Source of the DNA: Rhodamnia argentea
Taxonomy: Eukaryota > Streptophyta > Magnoliopsida > Myrtales > Myrtaceae
NCBI RefSeq assembly: GCF_020921035.1
Contig: NC_063153.1
Coordinates: 7,440,001 to 7,504,000 of the forward strand
DNA length: 64,000 nucleotides
Direction: 5' to 3'
Shown here one piece after another: positions 1 through 12,454 of this stretch; position 1 is the stretch's first letter, and every line of letters begins with the position of its first letter. A program made the translations under genes and the position numbers. The notes under the pieces were generated by a model. The model did no database searches and had not been told where the DNA came from. It saw nothing but the letters and a program-made list of their open reading frames with translations.

Positions 1-240
1 TTAGTTTCGTTGGAAATAATCAATGCATCGGATTGATCATGGTAGGTCTCGTGTAAGCCAAGCCCTTTGTTCGAATGGAAAATGTTGAAGAACCACCCAT
101 GAGTAGGAATATGGGTGGAGTCTCGCTTCTTCTTCGTATTTTTTTTTGCCGGATCTGAGCGAAGTTGTTATCACTTCTTTTTTTTTTTTTTTTTTTTTGT
201 TTTTGGTAAGGTTGTTATCACTTCTTTACCCCCTCTTTTT

Positions 241-1310
241 ACTGAAAAATTTACCAAAAAAGTCCTAAATTTATTACAATTGTGCCAATTTAGTCATAAA
301 ACTCTGTTTTTTTGTCAATTCAGTTTTAAATCTTTTGCGATTGTGATAATTCGGTTCGTTCGACAAATTTTGGCCTGTCGACTCTGACGTGGACGCCGGC
401 CAGCCAGCGACCTAATATTTTTTCTGCCCCTTCCTTATTCTACCTCCAGCTGGTCGCCAGACCTTGGCGATCGGCTAGAGGATGACTGGCGCCTCGCCAT
501 GGTCAGGCTGAGGCCGAACTAGAACACCTCAAAGCCAAACAAAATCACTACCTTGCACGGTTCAAGCTCTTCGGCTTCAACTTCACCGGAGAAGAAGAAC
601 CCGAACCAGCTGAACTAGAACCCACGTCCAACAAGACGAGTCCTTTCCCGTCTGATGAATCCACCGAAGTATCCTCCTCCTCCGCTGACAAGAAGCTCGA
701 GTACCAGTACTGCTATAGGGAATTCGCCAACTCCCAGGTCCTGGGTGGCCACCAGAACGCCCAAAAGAAGGAGCGGCAATGGCTCAAGCATGCACAGCTA
801 CAGGCCACCTGCCACGCTGGTCTATGCCCACAACCCCGTCATCTCCGCCTTCGACCCGCCCTCGAACCTTCTTGCCGCAGCCACCGCCACGCCCTCGCCG
901 TGGGTCTATGTGTTGAGGGCCGCCGCGTCGAGCCTAGCCAAATCGGTTGCGTGTTTGCTGGATCTCAGCGAGGCGAGGTCAATCTTTGTCTGGCCATGGT
1001 GAGGCTAGAGAGAGCCTCGCTGGTCTTTCTCTAGCCGGTTGTCGAGGTCCGGTTGGAAGAAGAACAGGGAAGGGGAAGGGGTACGGGAAGAAAAAAAAAA
1101 GAAAAGGAAAAATTTTTAAAAAAATATTAAAATATTAGGTCATCGATCGGTCGGTATCCATGTCGGCGTTGGCTGACCAAAATTCACCGGATGGACCGAA
1201 TTGACACAATTACAAAAAGTTAAGGATCGAATCGGCAAAAAAAGAAAAAAATATTTATGACTGAATGAACACAATATTTTTATGATTTTTTGGGTAATTT
1301 TCTCTTTTTT
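241..1310. mobile_element. Non-autonomous inverted-repeat DNA element, copy 1
   Basis: The left end (about 241-410) and the reverse complement of the right end (about 1140-1310) align over roughly 160 bases. Both arms alternate T-rich blocks with 'caattcggt' and 'attcagt' phrases and both end in 'gacgtggacgcc'-like sequence. The interior (about 420-1060) is GC-rich and codes for nothing I recognise. Long, diverged terminal inverted repeats with a GC-rich core suggest a Mutator-like or foldback non-autonomous DNA transposon. No target-site duplication could be fixed. The same family recurs at 10002-10551 and, truncated, near 11220-11440. Confidence 0.6.
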
Positions 1311-1415
1311 ATTTGATGAAAATAGTTTGAATTCCAGTGCTACATCGAGTGAAACGACTCTTTTCATTTAATGCAAATAGTATGAATTACCAGTGCTACA
1401 TCGAGTGGAGTGAAC
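1311..1415. repeat. Two-copy direct repeat of about 50 bp
   Basis: The phrase 'ccagtgctacatcgagtg' occurs twice, in units starting near 1311 and 1366. The spacing is about 55 bases and the flanking sequence is also similar. A weaker third echo ('ttcagtgctac') appears near 1793. Confidence 0.6.
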
Positions 1416-2152
1416 ATTTTAAAGCATCGAGTAGGCTTTTTTTTTTTTTTCGGATTAAGATAGAGCATTTTTTTTTTCTTTGAAATTATTGTGATTTTTT
1501 CGAACATATTTTCATATCGCCCCCAAGACATTACCCTTTGCCTTTCCTTAATTTCCCTTTTTTTCCCTTGGAAATTTTCAACCTTACGTTCGAGGTTGTA
1601 CACTATGAACACTGAGAACAGAAAAATAAAATAAAAATAAAAAATAAAATAAAATGCTCGGCTTCCTCAAATTCCAAAATTTTCCTATCCTGAAAACAAA
1701 GGAGCAAGCGAAGATGAAGAGAAAGACCTACACAAAAACTGAAACTTTCTCTTTTAATCCAGCGAACTGAACTTGCGCGCGTGCGTGAACATTTCAGTGC
1801 TACTTTATCTGAAGACCGGTCGTAAATCTCGCCTTTCCTCGGACCGGTCCTGGAGTAGAACATTTGACAGCTAAGCTGAGGTGGCAGTTCCTCATTGGCT
1901 AAACAGAAGGCGGGATGGATCTCTCTCTCTCTCTCTCTCTCGGTCTACGTCTACGGGGCGAAGACCCTGTTTTTTTGAAGGTTGCGTGTCACGATGCCAT
2001 TGGTCTGTCATGAAGGGCAGCTGCAATCCGCGGGTGGAGAGAAGGTGGGGGTAAAGAAGAGGAAAGCCTCGAATGTACCCACCTCTATCTTATTAGCTTA
2101 AGCCCTCTCTCTCTCTGCCTCTCTCTCCGTCTTCTCTCGGCGCGCAAAAGTA

Positions 2153-5100
2153 ATGGCTTCTTCGATGTCTCTGGCTCACAATTTGCGTTCGCCCAACGAC
2201 CGGACTCCTGCATCAGTCCCTCTCTGTAACTCTCTTCTCTCTCTCTCTCTTTCTCTATATATCTCGCTGTCATGCTCATTTCATTGCGTTTACTTGGGGA
2301 GTCGAATTGCGTTTCGTCTTGGAGAACGAATTGCTGCTCTCTTTGATTTGATCAGATTCGCGACCATTTTATAGTAGTCGAAGCGAGGAATGGGTTTTAG
2401 ACTGCAATTCGTGGGGTTTTTTTTTTTTTTTCCTCTTTTGTAAGTTGCACGATTGGCTAGAACTGGGTGCTGGTAGAGTATGTGGTTTTGAATGGCAACA
2501 TCAGTTGTCCCCTCTCATATTTTTTGTTTGCAATTCAGTACTAGCTGTAATTTCTATCAGTTTTAGTTCCTCCGTGACGTTCTCTGCCTGTTGGGGAGTG
2601 GATTCTTGATAGTTGATACCAGTATGACAGTTGGTGTATGGTATAGTAGTTATGGAATTGGGAAATTTGCTACTAATGCTGCGTCTACAAATGATCTTAT
2701 TTCCATAGATTTGCAGTGTTAGTGCCTCTTGAGGCTTACATATTTTAGTGTTTGTCATGTCAACCGATGCTCGATTTACATTGGGCAAACAAATTTTCAT
2801 ACTTTGTCGGGTTATGAAAGGGGTAGTTTTATTGGTCAGGGAAGAAGCTAGGGGGCTGAGGTGAATTTAAAATGGGAAAGAGACACTCTGCGTATTCAAT
2901 ATTCATGTAGAGTTGTGAGGTCACTTTGTTCTGCTATTTTAATGAGAAGGACGTAACAGGACTAGCACACGAGCAAATGCTTAATTGCTATGCATCTACA
3001 GCCAACTGGTGATGCGCATGCTACAACGTATCAGAACAAACGCACTGTCTGCATACAGCGTTTTGCTTTTGCAGTTGACTGCCTTGTCTCTTTAGGCAAA
3101 GGAGGGAGGGAGGAATTGTTAAAATTTACATTGACCAGTTTACATGATGGAAAGATAAAAGATTGCTGGGAAGATCGGTTATACTGGTTTTTGCATTTCC
3201 AGTTTTCTGCTGTCACGTTTGCTGAGGTGCACTTACAGTCAGGATCGGATGATGTGTAGGTTTCATCTTGAAGTTCAGGTACAAAAAATGTAATTTAAAG
3301 AGAAATTTGGGTTGGAGGGTGCCGAGGAAGGGCGTGCATGGCAACACTTCTGCTTCAAAAATCATCTTCTGGCCGGAAGTTGATTTTCAACTTTTGCTCA
3401 AAAGCCGAAGTTGATTTTTCTACTTCCGTTCCAGAAGTTGATTTCTGATCGGAGAAATTCGTTTAGTAACGGTTAAAAATTTCTACTTCTAAAACATTAT
3501 TAACACATAATCTTCTATGAAAAATTATTGTTGGTGGCCAAAACATTTCTACTTCATTTTTAAACTTTTTAAATTTCTTTAAAAAATAATTTTTATTATT
3601 AAAATATATTATTTACTTTTTAAAAATAAAAAATTATTATTTATATTTTTACTACGGAGACGGCGACTTGGCGGCGGTTGGCAACGGGTTGCGGTGGCTG
3701 GTGGCTAAGTATGGGCGATTGGCAATGGGTGGCGGTGGTGGTGAGCAATGATGGGTGCCCGCCGATGGAGGTCGACGATAGACGGTAGTTGGCGGAGGGG
3801 GGCAGTTGGAGGGTGGCAACAGTCGCGGTCGGCAAGGGTAGCCGGCAGAGGTCTGCGGTGGGTGGCAACAAGGGATGGTTGATGGTGGTCGCGAGCGGCG
3901 ATGGGCAATGGCCGGTGAAGGTCAACAATGGGTGGCGGTTGGCGGGAGGTAATGGTCACAGGTGGTGGTGGGAGGCGGGGGAGGCGGGCGTGGTCAAAAA
4001 GAGGGTAAGGGCGTAGTGAAAAGAAGTTGAGACGAGAATTACTTTTTGAGTTGGGAAGCAATTTTTTTTAATTTCTTAAATTGGGGGAAAAACAACTTAA
4101 GAAGTAGAAATTTCTTTACGAAATGAAAAATTTTACCAAACAGATTTTTGCTTCAAAAGTTACAATTACCAAAAGAATTTCTGGTCTAGAAGAAATTCTG
4201 GAGCAAAAATCCACTTCCGGAAGTATTACCATGCGCACCCTAAGTGAATTCCTTTGCTGAGTTGTGACCATTGAACCGTGTAATGTTTGAATTACATAAT
4301 GTCAAGTGTGCATGGCTTTTGTCCATGATCTGAGAGTACATTTTTTTTTTTTTCTGTTAAGCTAGTATTCATTCAGAAATTGCATAAAATGGTGACATCT
4401 TTTCCATTGGTCATTTCTGCATTTGTGCTCATATTGCTGATACAATGATGATTATTTTCCCTCTGTAAAATTGACAAATAAAATGTATTCTCAAAATCTA
4501 GACTTAAACTTTGGAACTTTGAAGTTTTTTTCCTTTTAGCCAATGGACACCTGTTAATTTACAATGGTAAACATGCTCATAATATAGTCAATGTCCACCT
4601 CTTTATTGTATGTTACTTAATTTGATATTGCTAGAGTTTGATCAAATGAATTTCTCTATAAGTTTGCTGCAAATGTGATGATAGAATTTGCTGGAAGGTT
4701 AAGCATAAGCAATATGGAGAGTAGATGTGTTATTGCTTTCTGCTTCTGGTCACTCTCTGACCTTTGGAGTGTGCTGTTGTCCATTGATGTCATGTCTGTT
4801 TTGCTTCATCGCATCAGCTGTTTATTTATGGTCCTCCTGCTGCTTTTCAGGTAATCTCAACTCAAGTGTGAATATTGTTGGTAGTGGCAGGCAAATTTTG
4901 TTCCGGTCTGGTCATAAAAGAGTCAACGGAGGTTATAGAACACTTCATGTACATGGCTTATTTGGAGGAAAGAAGGATAACAGTGATGATGCTCCTTCAA
5001 AGGTTTTCCACTCTCTTGTTTAAAAGACTGTCCTTAAATATGCTTGGTAATGTGCAGTCTTGGAAATGGTTTCGGCAGAGTTGCTTTGACCACATTTTGA

Positions 5101-8100
5101 GTTATCTTGCCAACTAGTTTGAAATATCTTTGATGATCTTATCCAGTGCATTGGACATTGTAGGTCTCCTATTGTAGTTTTCTTCAGCTTTTCTGCATAT
5201 ATTCTGTGTAATATTCCTTGGATGGGAGATTTTTTCTGCTGTCAAAGTTGATTAAGTTAAGCTCACTATGAGTAGGTGGACTACAGTTGAGCAGGTTTAA
5301 GCAGCTTAGAATGATAGGCGGATTAGAAGGCTTGGTTCAGTGAAACCAGTTTTTGAATGGAGGAATGTGAGGGTCATTATGCTTGTGCAACATATGTGGA
5401 GCTTATCGATGCTGATTTTCTTTATTTCCCATACATATATTGTGTAGTTTTTGTGAAAATTTATGAGCTTATTCCTGTAACTTTTAGGCAGGGATTATCG
5501 GGAATATGCAAAATTTGTATGAGACAGTGAAAAAGGCACAAATGGTTGTCCAAGTAGAGGCTGTGCGAGTGCAGAAGGAACTTGCAGCGTAATGTTTTAT
5601 GTTATTTCCTCTTTATTTGTCTTATATTATTTATTTCCTGCGATGTCTTGCTTCTCCTTCGTTTGGTCTTAACTTAAAATCTCCTTGATATTTGTCCGTT
5701 CTGATATTACAGAGCGGAGTTTGATGGTTACTGTGAAGGTGAATTAATAAAGGTACTGCTGTTTTCCTCGCATGGTTTTGTGATGTCCTGTGTTAGCATA
5801 TCCCAATCTTAGATGAAGCTGTCGTGTACACATGTAGGGCCAACAAAGACCATGCACGGTCTGTATTACCGTGCTCCAACAGACCAGGATGGCAAATGCC
5901 ATGAGCATACATCTTTGCTTATCAGTAAATTATTTACTTATTAAATGCACACTAAAATCTCAAGCAGAATTCAACAAAAGGATTTCCCAGACAATGAAAT
6001 TCTCGCAGCAGGATTCCTGGATGTCTTGAGGTCTTAACTAAGATTTTGTCATATGGAACTGACTAGTGGCTACTACCATAACCAACTTAAAACCTGATCA
6101 AGGTGGTGGAGTATAGAGAGAGAGAATGGATGAATGAATGGTTTGTCTAGTTCATTGTGAAGATTAATCTCTCTCTCTCTTTCTAGGGACGAAACTATTG
6201 GTTAAGAGAATTGCAGTTAATTGGTGAAAGGCACTTTTGGTGGGGATTGTAAAATAGGCAATATCGTGAAATACATTGTTGCTAGGTACAAATACATTGC
6301 CTTACTAGTGAGATCGTTGAGGTGCTATGGATGCCTTGCTTGGTTTGGCTGTTCTTATATTGAGGTTTTTGTACATGTAATTTGCTTTGTCCATGACAAA
6401 AATAATTTCTCGGGGAGGTCATATTCTGATAATGCTGGAAAAGTCTAGACGGAATATTTTTTGGTTTCAATATTAGAACTTGCAATTGTGTGAGTATAGA
6501 GAAAGTTTTTCTGGTTTATCTGAAATAAAAAGGAATAAAATCGGGGACAAGAAATCCATGGTGCCAGCTGGGGTTACTTGTGATTTCTGATGGCAAATAA
6601 GGTAACAAACTGAAAGCGGGAAGATGTTGAATTCATTGGTGGACATTGCTCCATTAGTTAATGAGTTTCATAGTAATATTTGCTTTCCCTAATTGTGACT
6701 TGTATTGTTGATGATTTTCTAATGCTGTTACTACAACATAGAAACTCTATTTGAAAATTCCTCAAGCAACCCTAATATAGTGGTTTCTTTTAATTTGATG
6801 CAAGGTCATGCATGGATTCTTTCTCTCTTTCAGTCTGTACATGTTGTTCTTCAAATTGCTGAAGCTTTCCATTCTCTGACATATTAAAGGGCTCAACAAC
6901 AGAACAATGAAATGTAATTAATGTTTGACAGGCTACTTTATCTGGAAACCAGCAACCCGTGCGCATCGAGATTACTGAGGCTGCAATGGAATTAGGAGCT
7001 GAGGTGAGGGCAAAATGTTCTGCCGCTACTTTCAATTTGTCTTCTTGTGATACTCACTCAATAAAATTGTTAAATGTGTTCTTTTAAGGAGATTTTTCCT
7101 CGAATGATGCTATTGGATTTTGCTATTTATTTGTTTCACTTCATTAAGTCTATATCAAGTTCCAAGATTTTGTACAACCGAGTTGAAATGAGTTGCAAAT
7201 TTGTGATTGGACTTTCTATTTAGTTAGGGTACTTATAGGCTGAATTATGTGCAGTTTGCTAAGGTTGAGGTCTTGTTTGTTATGTAATGGCTGCTTTATG
7301 GGGTCTTGTTAGTTATTCTCTTTTCAAGAACTACTCTGCCTGGGTTCCCATCCTTATCATTTAGTTAGATTTGAAGAACTGCTTAGGCGAGATTCTGTAT
7401 TCAGGAATTTATTTGAAGTCTCTGTGGCTCCCTTTCTAGCTGGTTATGTAGATGGTCAAGAATGGCAATTGTTCATCATTTCCATCTGCTCTGCCAATTG
7501 TGAGCTTTTTTAAGACCCAACTTGTATTTTGATAAGGAATCAAATGGGAAAAAGTCCCACCTCTGCTAATCCCGTCATGTTGGAAGTGTGACAACATGAG
7601 TTACTTCCATGATTTACTTAAGCATGAGTAAAACTCAAATTCTCTTCAGGTCTTAGACTCTTAGTCCTGATTCTTTTGTGATACATTCCCATTCCACCTG
7701 TCCCTGGAGATGACCATGTCATTTTGTTCACTTCTTTTCTTATTAATACCAGATAAATTTGCTCCTACATCTATCTTTCGACGGTGATTCTTCATCTATC
7801 CTTTCATGTCTTACAAACAGGCCCCACTTAGGCAGAAGATATTCTTCTTAGTAGAATTCATATGTTGTTAAACATGGATTTTGATGGTAATTCAATGATG
7901 AAGCCACAGGATTTTCTTTCAATCTTGATTAGTCTTTTACCCTAGCAAATTCAATCTCCTTTCCATTTTGCATTATCTCATCATTACTTCAAGAATATGG
8001 CGATGGTTTGTATTAGTTGTGAAAAATCTTAATGTACCATCAAGTTCCAAACTACTGCCAGATTGTTTCTGTCGTCTTGTTTTCTGCTGGCTCTTCATCT

Positions 8101-9302
8101 TTCAATTTCTGCCATCTCACATGCCTATGCAAAACTACTTTACCACATCTCATGGTTAAATTTTCCATTAAGTAGCTTCATAGCTCTCACAATAAAGCAG
8201 GTTGAAATTTTCCATTAGGGTGCTTTTCTTTCCTGAGAAAGGTTTTGCATGATGAACATGCTGGCATTTTTAGTGCTTCTAGGACAAGAGTGTGTCTTAT
8301 AACCTTGTTCTCCCATGCCATGGACTAGGCGCTCTTCTTTCCCTAGTATGGCCTGCATAATACTTCCCTCACTGCTGATTGAATGAATCATCTGCTTTGA
8401 AATCCTCCCTGGAAGGAAATTGTAGCATGCAAAACTTGGGTGGTCTTGTCTCTTACATGAGTTGCTTGTGCATGGACATTATGGAAGTTTTCTTTCCTAA
8501 ACGGTGTTGGCGGCTGTAGCTCTTATCCTCCATGCTCTATTGCCTCCCACTTCATTTCTTTGCATGCAGTTGTTTCTTGTAACTCGATCCTTTAACTTCC
8601 GCCTTTAATCCGACGCGTCAGCTTGCTGCTTTTATGCCAGTGGCTAGAGTAGGGGTTTATGTACGATCGAGATTCTGTGCTGCTTGCTGGGCTTTGGACC
8701 TTCTTTCAAGTTTCTTTTTTTGGTCAAAGGCCTTCTTCCGAGTTGAACTGCTGCAATTATTGGCCAATTCACCAGTATGGCAGAGCCGCCTTAGCTTTCT
8801 TGTGTGGCATGTGTATTTTGTATTTGACCTTCTATTGATCCTCATGCTCTAGTTAGGAGGTTGGGGAGATGAGGGGGTGTGATTAAGTTACAGTCATTAC
8901 TCTAGTTATGGAGAAATTTTCTTGGCACAGTGTTATTTCACTATAGATATGGAACCTCCCGATGCATTCGTGCACATGCGTATGTTTGGTCGAACCGAAT
9001 TACCTTGTGGGAAGATACGTATTCAATGGGAACCTGTCCAGTTTCTGCTAGGTTGTTTACACGCGCAACGTTTTCGAATGCAGAAACTGTCGGAGTTAGT
9101 CAATGAAGCTTACAAAGACGCACACCAGAAGAGCGTCCAGGTGAGGAGAACGAAATTCTTATGCACCCACATGAGAGGTGACGCTATCATTTTCTGAGCT
9201 GAATTAGTTGTGCATCTTTCTCAGGCCATGAAGGAGAGAATGAGCGATCTTGCCCAGAGTTTGGGAATGCCGCCGGGCATGAGCGAGGGGTTTAAGCCAT
9301 GA
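2153..9302 (+). CDS. STIC2: STIC2-type YbaB/EbfC nucleoid-associated protein, chloroplast
   Basis: Seven coding exons: 2153-2225, 4851-5002, 5488-5588, 5713-5752, 6932-7003, 9084-9140, 9225-9302. All junctions are GT-AG and in phase, giving 190 residues; the Arabidopsis homologues (At2g24020, At4g30620) are about 180. The ATG at 2153 follows a CT-rich leader and opens a Ser-rich, acid-poor transit-peptide-like segment (about residues 1-70). Residues from about 76 (AGIIGNMQNLYETVKKAQ) to the end (GMPPGMSEGFKP) form the YbaB/EbfC fold: a helical N-terminal part, then the strand segment QPVRIEITEAAMEL and a C-terminal helix. Bacterial YbaB proteins bind DNA as dimers. The plant protein STIC2 is a stromal factor tied genetically to Alb4/cpSRP-dependent thylakoid insertion. 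Intron 1 is 2.6 kb and holds a transposable element; intron 5 is 2.1 kb. Identification is confident; the exact paralogue is inferred. Confidence 0.93.
3312..4243. mobile_element. MITE-like element with GC-rich core in STIC2 intron 1
   Basis: The right end reads, reverse-complemented, as 'tagggtgcgcatggtaatac', and the left end holds the matching 'gggcgtgcatggcaacac' from 3330. Both arms continue inward with the same 'gaagtwgatttt'-type phrases for 100 bases or more. The core (about 3655-4015) is a GC-rich, strongly G-over-C biased run of 'ggcggtggt'-like words. Flanking it are AT-rich shoulders. The TAGGG-type terminus resembles hAT-derived MITEs, but no clean 8-bp target duplication is visible. 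Reading frames inside the core are compositional accidents. Confidence 0.6.
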
Positions 9303-10001
9303 TAGCTTCTCCCCCGCCGGGAGTGGTTCGGAGCCGGAGATCCAATTTTGTAATACAGCCAAGGCATGTTGTTCCAATTTGTACTTTAGCCATAAATTTT
9401 GTAACCGTTCCAACGCCAGTCACGGTTTTATTGAAGAAGGGAATTATTGAATTCATCGTGCACGCCGTGAAACCCGCAGTCGGACCGATAACTTGTTCCA
9501 TGTCTCATGGCTATTATTATCGTCTTCTGGAGGAAACATTCTTGATCTCAGGTCACCGACTCCGAAGAATGCAGACCACTTCCGGCTTGAAGGCCGGAGT
9601 GGGAGATATTCCGTTCTTCAACCGCCGATGAGTTTCACTTTGGAAGAAAGCGCGCCAAGCGCCGGCCAAATGTCAATCATCAATCGTCAGAATCTAACCT
9701 AATCAATGTACATCGTTAACGAGTGTACAAGGGCAATTTGTGTCTTCAGTCAAGAGAAATTCGATTTTCCTCTCTTTTGGGCCGCAGGAGAAACATGATC
9801 CAAAGGAGTTGTTATGAAAATGAGTATGGAATTGCTATTCATTCGGCCATTACCTGATGATCATTATTATTGGCAATACAAATTCATCTTTTTCCATATG
9901 AAAAGAGGTGGCGCCGGCGTAATGGCACGGTTAGGTAGAATTTCTAAAGGGTGCTGTACTGACCACAAATTTCAGCTCATGAGAATGGGGCATTCGAAAA
10001 T

Positions 10002-10551
10002 GGGGAAAATTGTCGAGAAAGTCCCAAATCTTTTGCACTTTTGTTCAATTCGGTTCTAAATCATTTAAGTTTGTCGATTCAGTCCTAATTCTTTTTACCT
10101 TTTGCCAATTCGGTCTTATTGGCCAAAAATCGCTGACTTGGATGCTGGTCATCTTATGTGATACCGCCGATCTTGATGTAGACACTTTTTAATATATTTT
10201 TAATAATTTTATAAAAAAAATATTCATTTTTTTTATTTTTTTTTTTCTGGCTTCGGAGGCCGGTGGGGGTCACCTGCCCTTGGGTGAGAGCCAATGGCGC
10301 CGCTAGCCTCTGAACCCAAAAAAAAGAAAAGAAAAGAAGAAAGATTAAAAACTTAAAAAAAATTCAAAAAAAATATTAAAAGGTTATTAAAAATTGTCCA
10401 TGTCGGCGCCAGCATCCACGTTGGCGATCCGATCAATAGGACTGAATCGGCAAAATGTGAAAATTTTAGGATTGAATCTACAAACTTAAAAGATTTACGA
10501 TCGAATTAACAAAAGTGTAAAATCTTTAGGACTTTTTTTTTACAATTTCCC
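10002..10551. mobile_element. Non-autonomous inverted-repeat DNA element, copy 2
   Basis: The left arm (10002-10130) and the reverse complement of the right arm (10420-10551) align over about 125 bases, starting 'ggggaaaattgt' and passing through 'attcagtccta'. The core carries a poly-T/A flank and a GC-rich segment (about 10250-10315). It belongs to the same family as 241-1310 but is about half as long. Shorter arms and core suggest an internally deleted derivative. Confidence 0.65.
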
Positions 10552-11204
10552 AATCGAAAGTGGATCCTTATCCTTCTAGTTCATATAAGGAAACAAATCA
10601 TAAGTGATAATATTCAAGTGATTAAAGATTTATAGGAAACAAATCTAAGTGATAAAAGTGGATCTTAGCAGCTCTCGCTTGAGGCGGGGATGGTCCGTTG
10701 AAGTGGACATTTTTTAATACATTTTCAATAATTTTATAAAAAAATATTCACTTTTTTTATTTTTTTTTCTTTACGGCTTCAAAGGCTGGTGGGGGTCATT
10801 GGCCAGCCTCCGAACCTAGAAAAAAAGAAAAGAAAAGAAGAAAGATTAAAAACTTAAAAAAAATTCAAAAAAAATAGTAAAAGGTTATTAAAAATTGTCC
10901 ATGTCAACGCTAGCATCCACGTCGGTGATCCGATCAATAGGATCGAATAGGCAAAATGTGAAAATTTTAGGATTGAATCTACAAACTTAAAAGATTTACG
11001 ATTGAATTGACAAAATTGTAAAATCTTTAGGACTTTTATTTGACAATTTCCCAATCGAAAGTGGATCCTTATCCTTCTAGTTCATATAAGGAAACAAATC
11101 ATAAGTGATAATATTCAAGTGATTAAAGATTTGTAGGAAACAAATCTAAGTGATAAAAATGGATCTTAGCGGCTCTTGCTCAAGGCAGGAATGGCCCGTA
11201 GGTC
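10181..11204. repeat. Tandem duplication of about 0.5 kb
   Basis: Unit 1 (10181-10704) and unit 2 (10705-11204) are near-identical apart from small indels. Each runs from 'gacayttttttaatayattttyaataatttt' through the core and right arm of the inverted-repeat element into the same flank ('caatcgaaagtggatcc' to 'ggcggctct'). The second copy therefore lacks the left arm. The duplication came after insertion of the element. Confidence 0.8.
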
Positions 11205-11219
11205 TTTGCCTGCCACAAT

Positions 11220-11440
11220 AAAAAATAATAAAGTAAAAGAAAAAATATACTAAAAAATTATAAAATGTCCTCGTCAACGCCGGTCATGCCACGCAGGAAT
11301 GTCAAGAATTTCTAGCCAAATTCGGTCGAATGGACTATGTTGGCATACTATCAAAAGGTAGGAATCAATTCTTACAATTAAAATACTTAGAACTGATTGA
11401 TGCAAGTACAATATGTTTAGGATTTTTTGATACTTTTTCC
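11220..11440. mobile_element. Truncated right end of the inverted-repeat family
   Basis: This stretch repeats the order seen at the right arms of the two fuller copies: an A/T run, a 'gtcctcgtcaacgccggtcatgccacg' block, then 'aattcggtcgaatgga' and 'aggaatcaattctt' phrases, ending in 'ggattttttgatactttttcc'. No left arm was found. Confidence 0.4.
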
Positions 11441-12115
11441 TAACCGCATTTCGCCTTTTCTTTCTTCATATTCAAGAAATCCCTCTTATTGGGATTTGAG
11501 GAAATCTCATCTCACCAGGCGGCTAAACAAGTCAAGTACAATCGAGTCCTAACTTCCCCAAGGAAATCGGTTAAACAAGTCAAGCGGTCCAATCGGAAAA
11601 ATCGGCGATGGAGAGAAGTCGCCGTTCGCCTTTAAAATGTCACGGAAGAACCGTTAACTCCTCGTTTCCTTGCAAATAACTGGTCGAATTTTCATGCGCC
11701 TATTTTTTCTCGATTAACGCTATACTTTTAACCGAGCAAATTTCATTTCAATCAAATTTGTCAAAAACCAAAAAGGGAAAATAAAAAACGGTTTGCTATT
11801 TTTCGCACCTGGCGGCTTGGGAGCCAAACCGCGTTGACCGGGGGAAAGGTCGGGGACTCCTAAACGGTCGCCGACCGGTCAAACGTTGACCCCCCACTTT
11901 TCAAGAACAGTTTCGGACAAGAAAAGAAAATAAAAGAAAATAAAAATAAAATAAAAATAAAATAGATAAAAACGGAAGCGGCATATTTTAAGCCCCCAAA
12001 CACAGTTCAACGTTCCCAGATTTCGATTTCATTTACTGTTTTTTTTTTCTTCTCTCTTCCTTTTCAGCCGTCTTTCGCAAGTTGCGGTTTTTTCGCTCTC
12101 GGGTTCGATCATCAG

Positions 12116-12432
12116 GTCAGTTCTTCGTTCCCTCCATCTCTCATCGCTCGCTCCTTGTCGATCTCTGTTGGATCTGGTTCGATTCCTCATTCGATCTTGT
12201 GATTCGTCTTTCCTTGTCTTGGAGGGGGCCTCGGGAGGTGCTTCATCTTGAATTTCTAGGGCTTTAGTCGATTGATCGGTTTCGTGGAACGATCTCATGT
12301 GACGTGATTTCGTGAGATCGCGCGTGATCGCAAAACCATCCGATCTTGCTCGTTTGTTTGGGTGGATAATTGTTCTTTTCGTGCGACAGTGGAGTTATGG
12401 GTTTTCCATTTTTTTTGTCTGGTTGATTGCAG
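12116..12432 (+). other. Probable 5' UTR intron of SRP receptor alpha
   Basis: A donor (ATCAG|GTCAGT) at 12116 and an acceptor (GATTGCAG) ending at 12432 bracket a T-rich stretch between a leader beginning near 12010 and the start codon at 12455. Leader introns of this size are common in plant housekeeping genes. No transcript evidence is available here. Confidence 0.5.
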
Positions 12433-12454
12433 GTAGCGGCAAGAGGTTTTAAGG

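Larger units (their letters stand above)
1..2152. other. Left spacer and STIC2 upstream region
   Basis: No gene was recognised here. The stretch holds an inverted-repeat element (241-1310, listed separately), a two-copy direct repeat, a (CT)n tract near 1920-1941 and a pyrimidine-rich leader (about 2100-2140) just before the STIC2 start. ATTGGCT at about 1894 could be a CCAAT-box-like element, but that is inference only. Confidence 0.6.
9303..12010. other. Repeat-rich spacer between STIC2 and SRP receptor
   Basis: The first ~300 bases are probably the STIC2 3' UTR. The rest holds an inverted-repeat element (10002-10551), a tandem duplication of part of it (10181-11204) and another diverged right-end fragment (about 11220-11440). 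The last few hundred bases before 12010 are ordinary AT-rich upstream sequence. No gene was recognised. Confidence 0.6.

Noticed and set aside
3641-4061. Overlapping Pro/His-rich open frames on both strands in STIC2 intron 1
   Set aside because: They follow from the G-biased core of the MITE-like element. There is no start context, domain or splice support.
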